Assembly (NCBI RefSeq): GCF_022370635.2
Contig: NZ_CP092362.2
Coordinates: 1,674,001-1,738,000, forward strand
DNA length: 64,000 nucleotides
Reading direction: 5' to 3'
Source of the DNA: Mycolicibacterium crocinum
GTDB lineage: Bacteria; Actinomycetota; Actinomycetes; Mycobacteriales; Mycobacteriaceae
Under the pieces are notes generated by a model. That model had not been told where the DNA came from. It searched no databases and saw only the letters and a program-made list of their open reading frames with translations. The stretch's first letter is position 1. Each line of letters opens with the position of its first letter. Shown piece after piece: positions 46,097 to 54,920 of this stretch. The translations under genes and the position numbers were made by a program.

Positions 46097-46896
46097 TCGG
46101 CTGGTCGCAGGTGGGTGATGTCGCCCGCCGATACCGTGACGACGTCGGCGCCGGTGTCGATACGAAGCCGGCCCAGTGAGTCGACATCGATTGCGGTGCC
46201 GGTGATTTCGTGATCGCCGGGCATCATTGCCCGGACGCGACTGTCCAGCGTGGCGCTTCGTTGCCGGTAATCGTCGACGAGCGCCGGGTCGGGTCCCGCT
46301 GCGCTGCGCCACTTTTCGATGCGGGTGGTCAGTTCGCGCAGGATGGCCGCCGTCAACACGTCGCGGTCGAGCTGCGAGGCGCCCAGCATCTGCAGTGAGG
46401 TGGCCCGGGGATCAGGCGCCTCCTCGGCGGTCAGGGTGACATTGAGTCCCAAACCGACCACGATGACCGGATCGGGTGCGGCCACCTCGGCCAGGATGCC
46501 GGCGAGCTTGCCGGTTCCGACCAGGACGTCGTTGGGCCACTTCACGCCGGCTTCGATCCCGGTGGTGGCCTTGACGGCATCGACGAGGGCGACGCCGGTG
46601 AGCAGCGGCAGCCAGCCCCAGCCCTCCGGTGGGACGCCGTCGGTGCCGACGCCGATCGATAAGGCGATCTGGGAGCGCGGCGGCGCAGACCAGCTGCGGC
46701 CGTTGCGGCCGCGGCCTGCGCTCTGGTGCTCGGCGAGCAGAACGGCGCCGCGAATGTCCTCGCCCGCGGCGTGCCGCGCCAGCAGGTCGGCGTTGGTCGA
46801 GCCGGTTGTCTCCACGATGTCGAGGCGTTGCACGGGCAATCCGGACAGGGACGCGAGATTCAGCGGTGCGCGGCTCACGTCTGCGAGCCTAGTCAC
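46093..46896 (-). CDS. birA: Biotin-protein ligase
   Basis: BirA adds biotin to the carrier lysine of AccA3 and other carboxylases. The 267-residue protein has no N-terminal DNA-binding domain, as usual in mycobacteria. It has ETTGSTNADLLARH, the biotinyl-AMP motif GRGRNGRSW, VKWPNDVLVG and the GLGLNV stretch. It starts at GTG 46896, which overlaps the stop of the TIGR03089 gene. In M. tuberculosis, as I recall, birA lies directly beside accD5; here it is downstream of fadE25 and on the other strand relative to that layout, so it has been moved. Confidence 0.95.
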   Translation of the reverse strand: MTRLADVSRAPLNLASLSGLPVQRLDIVETTGSTNADLLARHAAGEDIRGAVLLAEHQSAGRGRNGRSWSAPPRSQIALSIGVGTDGVPPEGWGWLPLLTGVALVDAVKATTGIEAGVKWPNDVLVGTGKLAGILAEVAAPDPVIVVGLGLNVTLTAEEAPDPRATSLQMLGASQLDRDVLTAAILRELTTRIEKWRSAAGPDPALVDDYRQRSATLDSRVRAMMPGDHEITGTAIDVDSLGRLRIDTGADVVTVSAGDITHLRPAD

Positions 46897-47603
46897 GCCA
46901 GCTCGAGGGTCACCTTCTCGGTCTCGCGACGCCGTTCAAGAACGCCTGCATCGGGATTGGTCACCTGGACCAACGAAGCGCCCGCGACGAACACCGCCAG
47001 CAGGTTGGTGACGATCTCGTCCGGTGTGGACCATGGCAGCGACGACATCACCCGGTCAGCGGCCGTCAAGCCGGACGCGGCAGCGGAATCGGACGCCGCA
47101 CCCAGCACATCGTCGACCGAGCGGCCATCGAGCGCCGCACCCGGCCGCGGCTCGGCGGCGTACTGGTCGCCATGCACCCGCACCGCGGTCGCGTAATCGG
47201 TGACGCCGATCGGCAGGTCGGGCGCCGGCTTGCCGAACGGGTCCAGAGACAACACGGCGACCTCACCGCCAGCCACCGCCTCGTCGGCCTCGTCCAGTCG
47301 CTCTGATGTGCACAACGCGATATCCGCGGGCCCCGACAGCACGACCTCGGCGCCGATCCACCAGACGCCCAGCAGCACCGCCGCCGTCTGCCAGTGCGCG
47401 GGCAACAGCACCGCAACCCGGGTGCCCGGCCCCGCGCCCAGTTCGTCACGTAACAGGTTGGCGGTCTTGGCCGCCCAGTTGGCCAGAGTGACCGTGGAGA
47501 GCTCGATGCGCTCGCCCGTCGCATCGTCGTAGTAGGTGATCCGCGGACCCATCGGGTCGGCCTTCAACAGCGAATCCAGCACGGCCGCAGTCAGATTGGT
47601 CAT
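46893..47603 (-). CDS. TIGR03089 family protein (AMP-binding-like), 236 aa
   Basis: This is the likely orthologue of Rv3268. It resembles the N-terminal part of acyl-CoA synthetase-type adenylating enzymes: ITYYDDATGERIELSTVTLA, LLRDELGAGPGTRVAVLLP and WWIGAEVVLSGP. The AMP-binding P-loop and the C-terminal domain are absent, so catalysis in the usual way is unlikely. Function is unknown. ATG 47603 follows directly on the lcp1 stop (TGATG); a start 4 codons earlier is possible. It is co-transcribed with lcp1 and birA. Confidence 0.8.
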   Translation of the reverse strand: MTNLTAAVLDSLLKADPMGPRITYYDDATGERIELSTVTLANWAAKTANLLRDELGAGPGTRVAVLLPAHWQTAAVLLGVWWIGAEVVLSGPADIALCTSERLDEADEAVAGGEVAVLSLDPFGKPAPDLPIGVTDYATAVRVHGDQYAAEPRPGAALDGRSVDDVLGAASDSAAASGLTAADRVMSSLPWSTPDEIVTNLLAVFVAGASLVQVTNPDAGVLERRRETEKVTLELA

Positions 47604-49099
47604 CAGTTGACGCACTTGGGGTCATCCGACCCCGCGGTGATGATCGGTGACGGCGGGGGAGCCGTCCCGTCGCCGGCCTGACCCGCTGCCTGGCTGACCG
47701 CGGCCGAGGTCGGCAACGAACCCTCCAGGCCCGAACCGGGGCCGGTGTAGTCGCTGGCCAGCACCACTCGCACACTTCCGGCCGGGATCGAAGCGTCGGC
47801 CACGACCGGCAATCCGCCGAGTTCCTTGGCGACGGCCTGCGCGCCCAGGTCATCCTCCTTGGCGGCCTGCACCTGGCTGCGCGTGACGTGGTCTTTGTCG
47901 TTGTTGCCGATGCTGCCTGCACCAAAGCCCTTGGCTGACAGCACATCCGACACCGCACCGGCGAGCCCGTTGATATCGGTGTCGTTGACCACGTCGGCCT
48001 TGGTCTGCTCAGGGGAGTAGGCGATCTTCTCGGTCTTGCCCTCGGCCTGATCGTGCAGCAGGCTGTCCACCCACTCCTGCACCTGGCTGGGATCGACCCG
48101 GACCACCGATTGCATGCCGTCGTCGCTCCAGCCGGCCTCATCGAGCACCGGGATCGTCGCGAACGCCACGTTGCCGCCCGCGAGATGCTCGAGCTGCTTG
48201 ACGAAATCCATGATGTCCCAACCGGATGAGATGACCACCGAGCGCTGGATCGCATCCTGCAGCTTGTTCAGCGTCGACGGGCTGGTCAGCGTCTTCCCGG
48301 AAAGCACCTGGTGGGCAAGGGAAGCCATCACGACCTGCTGGCGGACCACCCGGTCCAGATCGCCGCGTGGCAGGTCGTGGCGCTGCCGGACGAAGCTGAG
48401 CGCCTGCGGGCCATTGAGCTTCTGCCAGCCGGCCGGGAAGTCGGCACCGGAAAGGGGTTCGTACACAGCGTCTTTGAGGCAGACATCGACACCGCCGAGG
48501 GCGTCGGTGATCAAAGCGAAGCCGAGCAGCCCGATCTCGGCGTAGTGGTCGACCGTGACACCGGTCAGATCGGCGACGGTCTTGATCAGTGCCTCGCGGC
48601 CCGCCTCGGTGGCTTTGGGCTCGGCTTCGGCGGGATCCATGCCCTGCTGCTCGACCAGCTGCTTCATCTTCTGGAGCTTGACCTGGCCGTAGACGCCGTT
48701 GATCTTCGTCTTGTCCAGGCCGGGCGCCTTGACGTAGGAGTCTCGGGGGATCGAGATCGCGGTCGCCGACTTCCCGTTGTTGGGTATGCGGACGAGGATG
48801 ATTGTGTCGGTGTTGGTCGACACGTCATCACCGGCGTGCAGGGCGGCGAGCTCGTCCTCGGACAGCGGGTTGCCGTGCGCGTCGGTGCGACTGTCCATGC
48901 CGACCAGCAGGATGTCGATCGCGCCGTCCTGGCCACCGCCACCGAGCGCGGCGGTGCTCATGTGGAAGATGCCGTCCTCGAACGACCGGATCTTGCCCCA
49001 GGCGACACCGGTGCTGACCATCACGGTCACAGCGATCAGCGCGAGCACGGTCCGGACCACCCGCTGGGCGCCCGCCCGTGCTTCGGTGTCAGCAGGCAT
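47603..49099 (-). CDS. lcp1: LytR-CpsA-Psr (LCP) family cell-wall ligase
   Basis: LCP enzymes attach glycopolymers to peptidoglycan. In mycobacteria the Rv3267-type protein joins arabinogalactan to muramic acid. This 498-residue protein has one N-terminal transmembrane helix (VVRTVLALIAVTVMVSTGVA). The LCP domain contains LLVGMDSRTD, TDTIILVRIP, IPRDSYV and SFVRQRHDLPRGDLDR, whose Arg and Asp residues bind the lipid pyrophosphate. A LytR_C domain is at the C-terminus, followed by a Pro/Ala tail with one Cys. It faces the periplasm. It is divergent from rmlD-wbbL, which help build the rhamnose linker it transfers. Confidence 0.94.
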   Translation of the reverse strand: MPADTEARAGAQRVVRTVLALIAVTVMVSTGVAWGKIRSFEDGIFHMSTAALGGGGQDGAIDILLVGMDSRTDAHGNPLSEDELAALHAGDDVSTNTDTIILVRIPNNGKSATAISIPRDSYVKAPGLDKTKINGVYGQVKLQKMKQLVEQQGMDPAEAEPKATEAGREALIKTVADLTGVTVDHYAEIGLLGFALITDALGGVDVCLKDAVYEPLSGADFPAGWQKLNGPQALSFVRQRHDLPRGDLDRVVRQQVVMASLAHQVLSGKTLTSPSTLNKLQDAIQRSVVISSGWDIMDFVKQLEHLAGGNVAFATIPVLDEAGWSDDGMQSVVRVDPSQVQEWVDSLLHDQAEGKTEKIAYSPEQTKADVVNDTDINGLAGAVSDVLSAKGFGAGSIGNNDKDHVTRSQVQAAKEDDLGAQAVAKELGGLPVVADASIPAGSVRVVLASDYTGPGSGLEGSLPTSAAVSQAAGQAGDGTAPPPSPIITAGSDDPKCVN

Positions 49100-49166
49100 C
49101 AGCCCAGGCTACTGGTGAGGTGGGCGCATCCCGGGTAGCCGAAACCGGCGTGCCAGACTCGTAATT

Positions 49167-50045
49167 GTGGTGGCGAGGATCGTGATTTCGGGTGCCGGCG
49201 GCCAGGTGGGACGGTTTCTTGCAGGTGAGGGCGCCAGACGGGGCCTCGAAGTCAGCGCATTGACGCACGCGGAATGGGACATCACCGATCCGCGAGCCGC
49301 CGAGCGGTTCGTCGCCGAATCAGATCTGGTGGTCAACTGCGCAGCGATCGCAGGAGTCGACCTCGCCGAGGCTGACCCTGACGCCGCCTACGCCGTCAAC
49401 GCCACCGGTGCGGAGAACGTCGCGCACGCCTGTGCCCGAGTCGGCGCGTCGCTGATCCACATCTCCACCGATTATGTCTTCGGTGGTGAGCAGCGCCGCC
49501 CGTACGACGTCGGCGACGCCACCGGGCCGGTGGGCGTGTACGGGCGCAGCAAGCTCGCCGGTGAAGTGGCCGTGCTGGCCGCCATGCCCGACGCCCACGT
49601 CGTGCGCACCTCGTGGGTGTACACCGGCGGCGACGGCAACGATTTCGTGGCCGGGCTGCGCCGGCTGGCCGCCACCGACGGCACCACCGATGCGGTCGAC
49701 GACCAGGTCGGGTCACCCACGTACGTCAAAGACCTCGCCGACGCGGTGTTCGTGATCGGTGAGGGGCACATTCGGGAGCCGATCCTGCACGTCGCCAACG
49801 AGGGCGCATGCACGCGCTTCGAGCTGGCCCAAGCGGTCTTCGACGAGCTGGGCGCCGACCCGCAGCGGATCCGGCCGATCAGCACCGCGCAGGCCGGGCG
49901 TCCGGCGCCGCGTCCGGTGTATTCGGCGCTGTCGATGGCGACGTCGGTGCGCGCCGGGCTCACGCCGCCGCGGCCGTGGCGGGAGGCGTTGGCCGAGGCG
50001 CTTGCTCAACCCATCCCCGGCGGACAGTTACCCTCTACGCCGTGA
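49167..50045 (+). CDS. rmlD: dTDP-4-dehydrorhamnose reductase
   Basis: RmlD makes dTDP-L-rhamnose, the donor for the arabinogalactan linker. The 292-residue SDR has the NADPH loop VISGAGGQVGRFLAGEG, STDYVFGGEQRRPY and the Y125-x3-K129 pair in YGRSKLAGE, all typical of RmlD. The later RTSWVYTGGDGNDF is also a family mark. GTG 49167 (or 49170) is the start, with a weak leader; the intergenic gap to lcp1 is 67 bp. It overlaps wbbL by 4 bp. The neighbours supply linker synthesis. Confidence 0.94.
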   Translation: MVARIVISGAGGQVGRFLAGEGARRGLEVSALTHAEWDITDPRAAERFVAESDLVVNCAAIAGVDLAEADPDAAYAVNATGAENVAHACARVGASLIHISTDYVFGGEQRRPYDVGDATGPVGVYGRSKLAGEVAVLAAMPDAHVVRTSWVYTGGDGNDFVAGLRRLAATDGTTDAVDDQVGSPTYVKDLADAVFVIGEGHIREPILHVANEGACTRFELAQAVFDELGADPQRIRPISTAQAGRPAPRPVYSALSMATSVRAGLTPPRPWREALAEALAQPIPGGQLPSTP

Positions 50046-50917
50046 CGTCGAGCCGCCCCCTGACCGTGGTGACGGTGACGTACTCGCCGGGTTCACACCT
50101 GGATCGCTTCCTGTCGTCGTTGACAGTGGCCACCGACCGGCCGGTGACGGTGGTGTTGGCCGACAACGGCTCCACCGACGGGACCCCGGAGGAAGCGGTG
50201 GAGCGCTATCCCGGCACCCGACTGGTCCGCACGGGCGGCAACCTCGGTTACGGCAGCGCCGCCAATCGTGGTGTGGCGACCGTTCCCGCCGACGACGAAT
50301 TTGTGATCATCGCCAACCCCGACGTGGTGTGGGGACCGAACAGCATCGACGAGTTGCTGGAGGCCGCCGAGCGCTGGCCCCGCGCCGCGGCGCTGGGACC
50401 GCTGATCCGCGACCCCGACGGCTCGGTCTACCCGTCGGCACGCCACCTGCCCAGCCTGGTGCGCGGCGGCATGCACGCGGTGGTGGGCTTCGTCTGGAAG
50501 ACCAACCCGTGGACCAAGGCCTACCGGCAGGAATACCTCGAGCCGACCGAGCGGCCGGTGGGCTGGCTGTCGGGATCATGCCTGCTGATCCGGCGCGCGG
50601 CATTCGACCAGGTCGGTGGGTTCGACGAGCGCTACTTCATGTATATGGAAGACGTCGACCTCGGCGACCGGTTGGGCAAAGCGGGATGGCTGAACGTGTA
50701 CGTGCCGTCGGCGGAAATCCTGCACGCCAAGGGTCACTCGACCGGCCGTGACCCGGCCAGCAACCTGCGCGCGCATCACGAAAGCACCTACATTTATCTG
50801 TCCGATCGCCATTTTGGCTGGTGGCGTGCGCCGCTTCGATGGACGATGAAGAGCGCGCTGAAGGTTAGGTCACGTGCGGCGGTACGTAAGTCCCGGCGGG
50901 AACTGGCGAAAAGGTAG
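50042..50917 (+). CDS. wbbL: Rhamnosyltransferase of the arabinogalactan linker
   Basis: WbbL adds L-rhamnose from dTDP-rhamnose to GlcNAc-PP-decaprenol, the second step of the arabinogalactan linker. The 291-residue GT2 enzyme has TVVTVTYSPGSHL, VVLADNGSTDGTPEEAV, the NLGYGSAANRGV loop and the metal site IANPDVVWGPN. GFDERYFMYMEDVDLGDRL is the catalytic segment of the family. GTG 50042 overlaps the rmlD stop. It is peripheral to the cytoplasmic membrane. It is essential in mycobacteria as known for the orthologue. Confidence 0.94.
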   Translation: MTSSRPLTVVTVTYSPGSHLDRFLSSLTVATDRPVTVVLADNGSTDGTPEEAVERYPGTRLVRTGGNLGYGSAANRGVATVPADDEFVIIANPDVVWGPNSIDELLEAAERWPRAAALGPLIRDPDGSVYPSARHLPSLVRGGMHAVVGFVWKTNPWTKAYRQEYLEPTERPVGWLSGSCLLIRRAAFDQVGGFDERYFMYMEDVDLGDRLGKAGWLNVYVPSAEILHAKGHSTGRDPASNLRAHHESTYIYLSDRHFGWWRAPLRWTMKSALKVRSRAAVRKSRRELAKR

Positions 50918-50928
50918 GGGGCCTTGGT

Positions 50929-52014
50929 GTGAGTGAGATCGATCCGAAAGGAGTCGACGCGGTCGTGCTGGTCGGCGGGAAGGGCACCCGCCTGCGGCCA
51001 CTGACCGTGTCGGCGGCCAAACCGATGCTGCCGACCGCGGGGCTGCCGTTTTTGACCCATCTGCTGTCGCGCATCGCCGCGGCCGGGATCGAGCATGTCA
51101 TCCTCGGCACATCGTTCAAAGCCGCGACGTTCGAGAACGAATTCGGGGACGGGTCCAAGCTCGGCCTGCAGATCGAGTACGTCGTCGAAGACCAACCGAT
51201 GGGCACCGGCGGCGGTATCGCCAACGTGATTCCCAAATTGCGCAACGACACGGTGATGGTGTTCAACGGTGACGTGCTGTCCGGCATGGACCTACGCCAG
51301 ATGCTGTCCAGCCACCAGGAGTCGCAGGCGGATCTGACCCTGCATCTGGTGCGTGTCAGCGATCCGCGGGCGTTCGGCTGCGTGCCCACCGACGCCGACG
51401 GACGCGTGGAGGCGTTCCTGGAGAAGACGGAAGATCCGCCGTCGGATCAGATCAACGCAGGCACCTATATCTTCAAGCGCGAGATCCTCGATCGCATCCC
51501 GCGGGGGCGTGAGGTCTCGGTGGAGCGCGAGGTCTTCCCGGCGCTGCTGGCCGACGGGGTCAAGGTCTGCGGGTACGTCGACTCCAGTTACTGGCGCGAC
51601 ATGGGCACGCCGGAGGACTTCGTTCGCGGCTCGGCCGATCTGGTCCGCGGCCTTGCGCCGTCGCCGGCGCTCGGCGGACAGCGCGGAGAATTCCTGGTGC
51701 ACGACGGCGCTTCGGTGTCGCCCGGCGCGGTGATGGTCGGCGGGACCGTGGTCGGTCGCGGCGCGGAGATCGGCCCCGGCGTGCGGTTGGACGGCGCGGT
51801 CGTGTTCGACGGGGCGCGCATCGAGGCGGGTTCGGTGGTCGAGCGGTCGATCATCGGGGCCGGCGCCCGGATCGGGCCGCGCGCACTGCTGCGCGACGCG
51901 ATCATCGGCGACGGCGCGAACATCGGCGCGCGCTGTGAGCTTCTGCGCGGTGCGCGGGTGTGGCCGGGAGTTGTCATCCCGGACTGCGGGGTTCGCTACT
52001 CGTCCGATATCTAG
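50929..52014 (+). CDS. manC: Mannose-1-phosphate guanylyltransferase (GDP-mannose pyrophosphorylase)
   Basis: This is the likely orthologue of Rv3264c, which makes GDP-mannose from mannose 1-phosphate and GTP. The 361-residue protein has the nucleotide loop VVLVGGKGTRLRPLTVSAAKPM and MGTGGGIANV, then a VFNGDVLSG metal site. The C-terminal part is a left-handed beta-helix of hexapeptide repeats (bases about 51700-51990, with repeated GxxxGPG and IGxGA units). GTG 50929 starts 11 bp after wbbL. The name in M. tuberculosis varies (manB, rmlA2). GDP-mannose feeds PIMs, LAM and mannoproteins. Confidence 0.93.
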   Translation: MSEIDPKGVDAVVLVGGKGTRLRPLTVSAAKPMLPTAGLPFLTHLLSRIAAAGIEHVILGTSFKAATFENEFGDGSKLGLQIEYVVEDQPMGTGGGIANVIPKLRNDTVMVFNGDVLSGMDLRQMLSSHQESQADLTLHLVRVSDPRAFGCVPTDADGRVEAFLEKTEDPPSDQINAGTYIFKREILDRIPRGREVSVEREVFPALLADGVKVCGYVDSSYWRDMGTPEDFVRGSADLVRGLAPSPALGGQRGEFLVHDGASVSPGAVMVGGTVVGRGAEIGPGVRLDGAVVFDGARIEAGSVVERSIIGAGARIGPRALLRDAIIGDGANIGARCELLRGARVWPGVVIPDCGVRYSSDI

Positions 52015-52026
52015 GTCTGTTTTCTC

Positions 52027-52088
52027 CGAGTGGCCAGTTAGGGCACGCTTTTCGCTCATCTGCGTGTCAGAAGTGGCCACTCGCTGAA
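52027..52088. repeat. 62-bp palindromic repeat, copy 1
   Basis: The repeat consists of two 22-base arms (52027-52048 and 52062-52083; 18 of 22 positions pair) around a TTTTCGCTCA loop, then CTGAA. Each arm starts CGAGTGGCCA and ends in CACGC or the complement. It matches the copy at 52983-53044 in 50 of 62 positions, in direct orientation. It lies just upstream of the DUF559 gene and could form a hairpin that ends manC transcription. Confidence 0.8.
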
Positions 52089-52119
52089 ACCTGTCAGATG
52101 TCTCTGCCAGGGTTTCGCC

Positions 52120-53028
52120 ATGGCTGACCTGCATGCGCCGTTCCGCGGATCCGCGGCGATCGCTGCGGGACTCGTCAGTCGTCGAAGTCTCCACCGCAAC
52201 TTCCGTGCTGTCTATCGCGACGTCTACGTTCCACGCGACCAGGAACTGACAGCCTCGGTGAAGGCCAAAGCCGCTTGGGTGTGGTCCGATGAGACCGCGA
52301 CGGTCGCGGGCCTGTCGGCGGCGGCCCTGCTCGGGTGTCGTTGGATCGATGATCGTCACCCCGCGGAAGTGATGCGCCGCAACGGCAAGCCGGCGAAGGG
52401 GATCGTCATCCATCGGGACGAGCTCGACCCCGACGAAATCTGTGACGTCGGCGGTGTTGCGGTAACGACGGCGGCGCGCACTGCCTTCGATCTCGGCCGA
52501 CGAGGCGACCTTTCGAAGGCTGTCATCCTGCTCGACGCACTGGGCAACGCGACCGACCTGAGCGAACCTGACGTTCGCACGGTCGTGGACCGCCACCGGG
52601 GCGCGCGAGGGATCGTGCAATTGCGCCAAGCGCTCGATCTAATGGACCCCGGCGCAGAGTCGCCCCAGGAGAGCCGCACGCGATTGCTCCTCGTCCGCTC
52701 CGGGTTGCCGGTTCCCACAACGCAGATCAAAGTCGTCGATGAATTCGGCCATCTGATAGCGCGCCTCGATATGGGCTGGCCGCAGTGGCGCGTCGCGGTG
52801 GAGTTCGACGGGGCTCAGCATTGGCTCGACCCGGTTCAACGCACCCGAGACATCAATCGGTTCGCGGAGTTGGAAGAGTGCGGTTGGCGGATCATCCGGG
52901 TCAACAGCCAGTTGCTGCGCACTGCTCCCGGACTGGTCGTCGAACGCGTCGTCACGGCGCTCAGGGCTGCTGGTTGTCCCATCGAGTGGCCACTTGAGAC
53001 ACGCTTTTCGCTCAAATACGTGTCATAA
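52120..53028 (+). CDS. AbiEi-like N-terminus and DUF559 (Vsr-like) endonuclease-domain protein
   Basis: This 302-residue protein has two parts. The N-terminal part (IAAGLVSRRSLHRNFRAVYR, then a D-V-Y-V-P stretch) resembles the winged-helix/AbiEi antitoxin-like module of actinobacterial proteins. The C-terminal part is a DUF559 domain of the Vsr/PD-(D/E)xK fold: a D in IARLDMGWPQW, then VAVEFDGAQHWLDP, and ECGWRIIRVNSQLL. The predicted catalytic D and E are present. It is bracketed by two copies of a palindrome, and its last 15 codons and stop lie inside the second. Such genes are multi-copy in many mycobacteria as I recall. Function is unknown. Expected Rv3263-like DNA methylase is absent here. 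Confidence 0.75.
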   Translation: MADLHAPFRGSAAIAAGLVSRRSLHRNFRAVYRDVYVPRDQELTASVKAKAAWVWSDETATVAGLSAAALLGCRWIDDRHPAEVMRRNGKPAKGIVIHRDELDPDEICDVGGVAVTTAARTAFDLGRRGDLSKAVILLDALGNATDLSEPDVRTVVDRHRGARGIVQLRQALDLMDPGAESPQESRTRLLLVRSGLPVPTTQIKVVDEFGHLIARLDMGWPQWRVAVEFDGAQHWLDPVQRTRDINRFAELEECGWRIIRVNSQLLRTAPGLVVERVVTALRAAGCPIEWPLETRFSLKYVS

Positions 53029-53044
53029 GTGGCCGTTCGGCGAA
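52983..53044. repeat. 62-bp palindromic repeat, copy 2
   Basis: This is the second copy of the 62-bp palindrome, in the same orientation as copy 1 and 956 bp from it. Its left arm (52983-53004) and right arm (53018-53039) still pair, with the TTTTCGCTCA loop kept. The DUF559 gene ends within it (stop 53026-53028), and the Nudix gene of the opposite strand also ends within it (stop 53025-53023). It may serve as a two-way terminator. Confidence 0.8.
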
Positions 53045-53580
53045 GATCTGGCTCGGCCGACCGACACCAGGTGTTCGACCGCCGCATCGATGCCGTCGGG
53101 CAGCGCGTCGACCGGCCACCACCGCAAGTCCAGTGATTCGTCGCTGATCGCGATGTGCGCGTCTTCGGGTGCGCGGGCGATGAACTGCAGATCGAGGTGG
53201 CGCGTGGGCACTCCCAGCGAGCAGGTCAGTGCGTGAACGTGGATCGCGCCCAATGACGCGTCGATGCCCAGGCCGTCGATTCCGGACTCCTCGGTGGCCT
53301 CGCGCATCGCGGCGGCCACGATATCGGCGTCGGAATCCTCGCAGTGCCCTCCGAGCTGAACCCACCGCCCCAACCGCGGATGCAGGGTCAGCAGGACTTG
53401 GTCACCGGAGTGGTTGACCACCAACGCCGAGGCGGTGATATGGCCTGGAACGCAGGCCCGCTCACAGGCGTCGGTGCGTGCCAGCAGGAACGCCAGGACG
53501 GCCTGGCGCAGTGCATCCTGGCCGACGTCGGGCGCATCCCAGTCCGTCAGCAGTTCGATCGCCGACTCGCGCACGCTCAC
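53023..53580 (-). CDS. Nudix hydrolase, 185 aa
   Basis: Nudix enzymes hydrolyse nucleoside diphosphates linked to another group. The Nudix box begins [12 protein letters not shown] and ends [11 protein letters not shown], with one extra residue and an Asp where the usual first Glu stands, a variant common in actinobacteria. The R-E-x-x-E-E core is intact. The GRWVQLGG start before it and a [11 protein letters not shown] strand after it fit the fold. The substrate cannot be told. GTG 53580 overlaps the fbiB stop, so it is the third gene of an fbiA-fbiB-nudix operon. Its last codons (PNGHL) lie in the palindromic repeat. Confidence 0.88.
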   Translation of the reverse strand: MSVRESAIELLTDWDAPDVGQDALRQAVLAFLLARTDACERACVPGHITASALVVNHSGDQVLLTLHPRLGRWVQLGGHCEDSDADIVAAAMREATEESGIDGLGIDASLGAIHVHALTCSLGVPTRHLDLQFIARAPEDAHIAISDESLDLRWWPVDALPDGIDAAVEHLVSVGRARSSPNGHL

Positions 53581-54920
53581 TTGCGCACCAGCAGATCACC
53601 GGCCGGCGCCGGGTCGCGAGGTGCGGGCGGCTCGACCGGATAGCCGATGGCGACCGCGCCCAGCGGCTCCCAATCCGCAGGCAGGTCAAGGGTTTCCCGG
53701 ACCAGCTCGGCCGCGAAGATGGTCGAGCCGATCCAGCAGCTGCCCACTCCCCGCACGGCCAGCGCCACCAGGAGGGCCTGCACCGCCGCGCCGACCGCGA
53801 CGGTGAACATGGTGTGCTCGGCCTCGGTGCGAGCCGGGTCGGGATAGTCGTGGGCACCCTCGGGCACCAGGAACGGGATCACGACCTCCGGTGCGTCGTA
53901 GAGGATCTGGCCGCGCGCAACGCGCCGCTCGACGGCATCGGCGGGCTTGCCGTCACCGGTCAGGTCGGCACGCCAGGCATCTTTCATCCGGTCCAATAGG
54001 GCGGTGCGACGCGTCCGGTCCTGCAACCAGACGAACCGCACCGGCCGGGTGTGGTGCGGGGCCGGCGCGGTGAGCGCCTCGGCGACCGCGGCTTCGATGA
54101 GCGTGGGATCCACCGACTCCGGGGCGAACTGGCGCACCGAGCGGCGCAGCAACTGGGCCTGGCAACGGCCGAGTTCCAGGGATTCGGCGGTGCCCAGCCA
54201 GAACAAGTCGTCCTCACCGCCGCGCAACAGTCGTGCGGCGGTGGAGCCGTCGTCCTCGAGATCGAGGCCGCGGACCACCGCAACCGGCACCGCGGTCAGC
54301 TTGCCCTTCACCAGGTCGGCGGCGGCGGCGATTTCGTCGGCGACGGCGACCTCGGTGACCACCAGTTCGTTGCCATGCCGATCGACGGCGCCGGCGTAAC
54401 CGTAGAGAACCGGCAGCCCGGCCGAGCCGATCGCGGCATCGGTCTGCCCGTTGCGCCAGGCGCGGCCCATCGTGTCGGTGACGAGTACCGCGACGTTCAC
54501 TCCCAGCCGCTCGCGCAGTGCGGTGCGCAGTGCAGCGGCGCTACCGTCGGGATCGATGGGTAACAGGGCCAATTCGGTGGACCCGACGTTGGAGCCGTCG
54601 ACGCCCGCGGCCGCCTGCACGATGCCGTTGCGGTTCTCGGTGATCAGCGTCTTACCCTTGCGGGCCAGCACTCGCACCGCTTCGGTGTCGATGAGTGTGC
54701 GGCGCAGGGCATCCCGTTCCTCGGGATCCGCGGGTGCCGCGACGATGCGGCCCTCGCACTTGGACATCACCTTGCTGGTGACGACGACGATGTCGCCGTC
54801 GCGCAGCCACGGGGCCGCCGCGACCAGGGCGCCGGCCAGGTCATCGCCGGGGCGGAACTCCGGAAGTCCGGGCACCGGCAGGATTTCGACCGGAGCCGCC
54901 GTTCCGTGCTCCAGGCTCAC
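53577..54920 (-). CDS. fbiB: Bifunctional F420 enzyme: gamma-glutamyl ligase and FMN reductase domain
   Basis: FbiB reduces dehydro-F420-0 and adds the poly-gamma-glutamate tail of coenzyme F420. The N-terminal ligase domain (about residues 1-245) has [31 protein letters not shown] and [17 protein letters not shown]. The C-terminal nitroreductase-like domain (about 250-447) has [19 protein letters not shown], typical of FMN binding, and ends near [10 protein letters not shown]. Its length (447) matches that of the M. tuberculosis protein. GTG 54920 overlaps the fbiA stop, as expected for their coupling. F420 serves deazaflavin-dependent reductases, which are many in mycobacteria. Confidence 0.95.
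   Translation of the reverse strand: MSLEHGTAAPVEILPVPGLPEFRPGDDLAGALVAAAPWLRDGDIVVVTSKVMSKCEGRIVAAPADPEERDALRRTLIDTEAVRVLARKGKTLITENRNGIVQAAAGVDGSNVGSTELALLPIDPDGSAAALRTALRERLGVNVAVLVTDTMGRAWRNGQTDAAIGSAGLPVLYGYAGAVDRHGNELVVTEVAVADEIAAAADLVKGKLTAVPVAVVRGLDLEDDGSTAARLLRGGEDDLFWLGTAESLELGRCQAQLLRRSVRQFAPESVDPTLIEAAVAEALTAPAPHHTRPVRFVWLQDRTRRTALLDRMKDAWRADLTGDGKPADAVERRVARGQILYDAPEVVIPFLVPEGAHDYPDPARTEAEHTMFTVAVGAAVQALLVALAVRGVGSCWIGSTIFAAELVRETLDLPADWEPLGAVAIGYPVEPPAPRDPAPAGDLLVRK

Noticed and set aside
52027..53044. The two palindromes considered as terminal inverted repeats of an insertion sequence.
   Set aside because: They are in direct orientation, each is a palindrome by itself, and no transposase or target duplication is seen.
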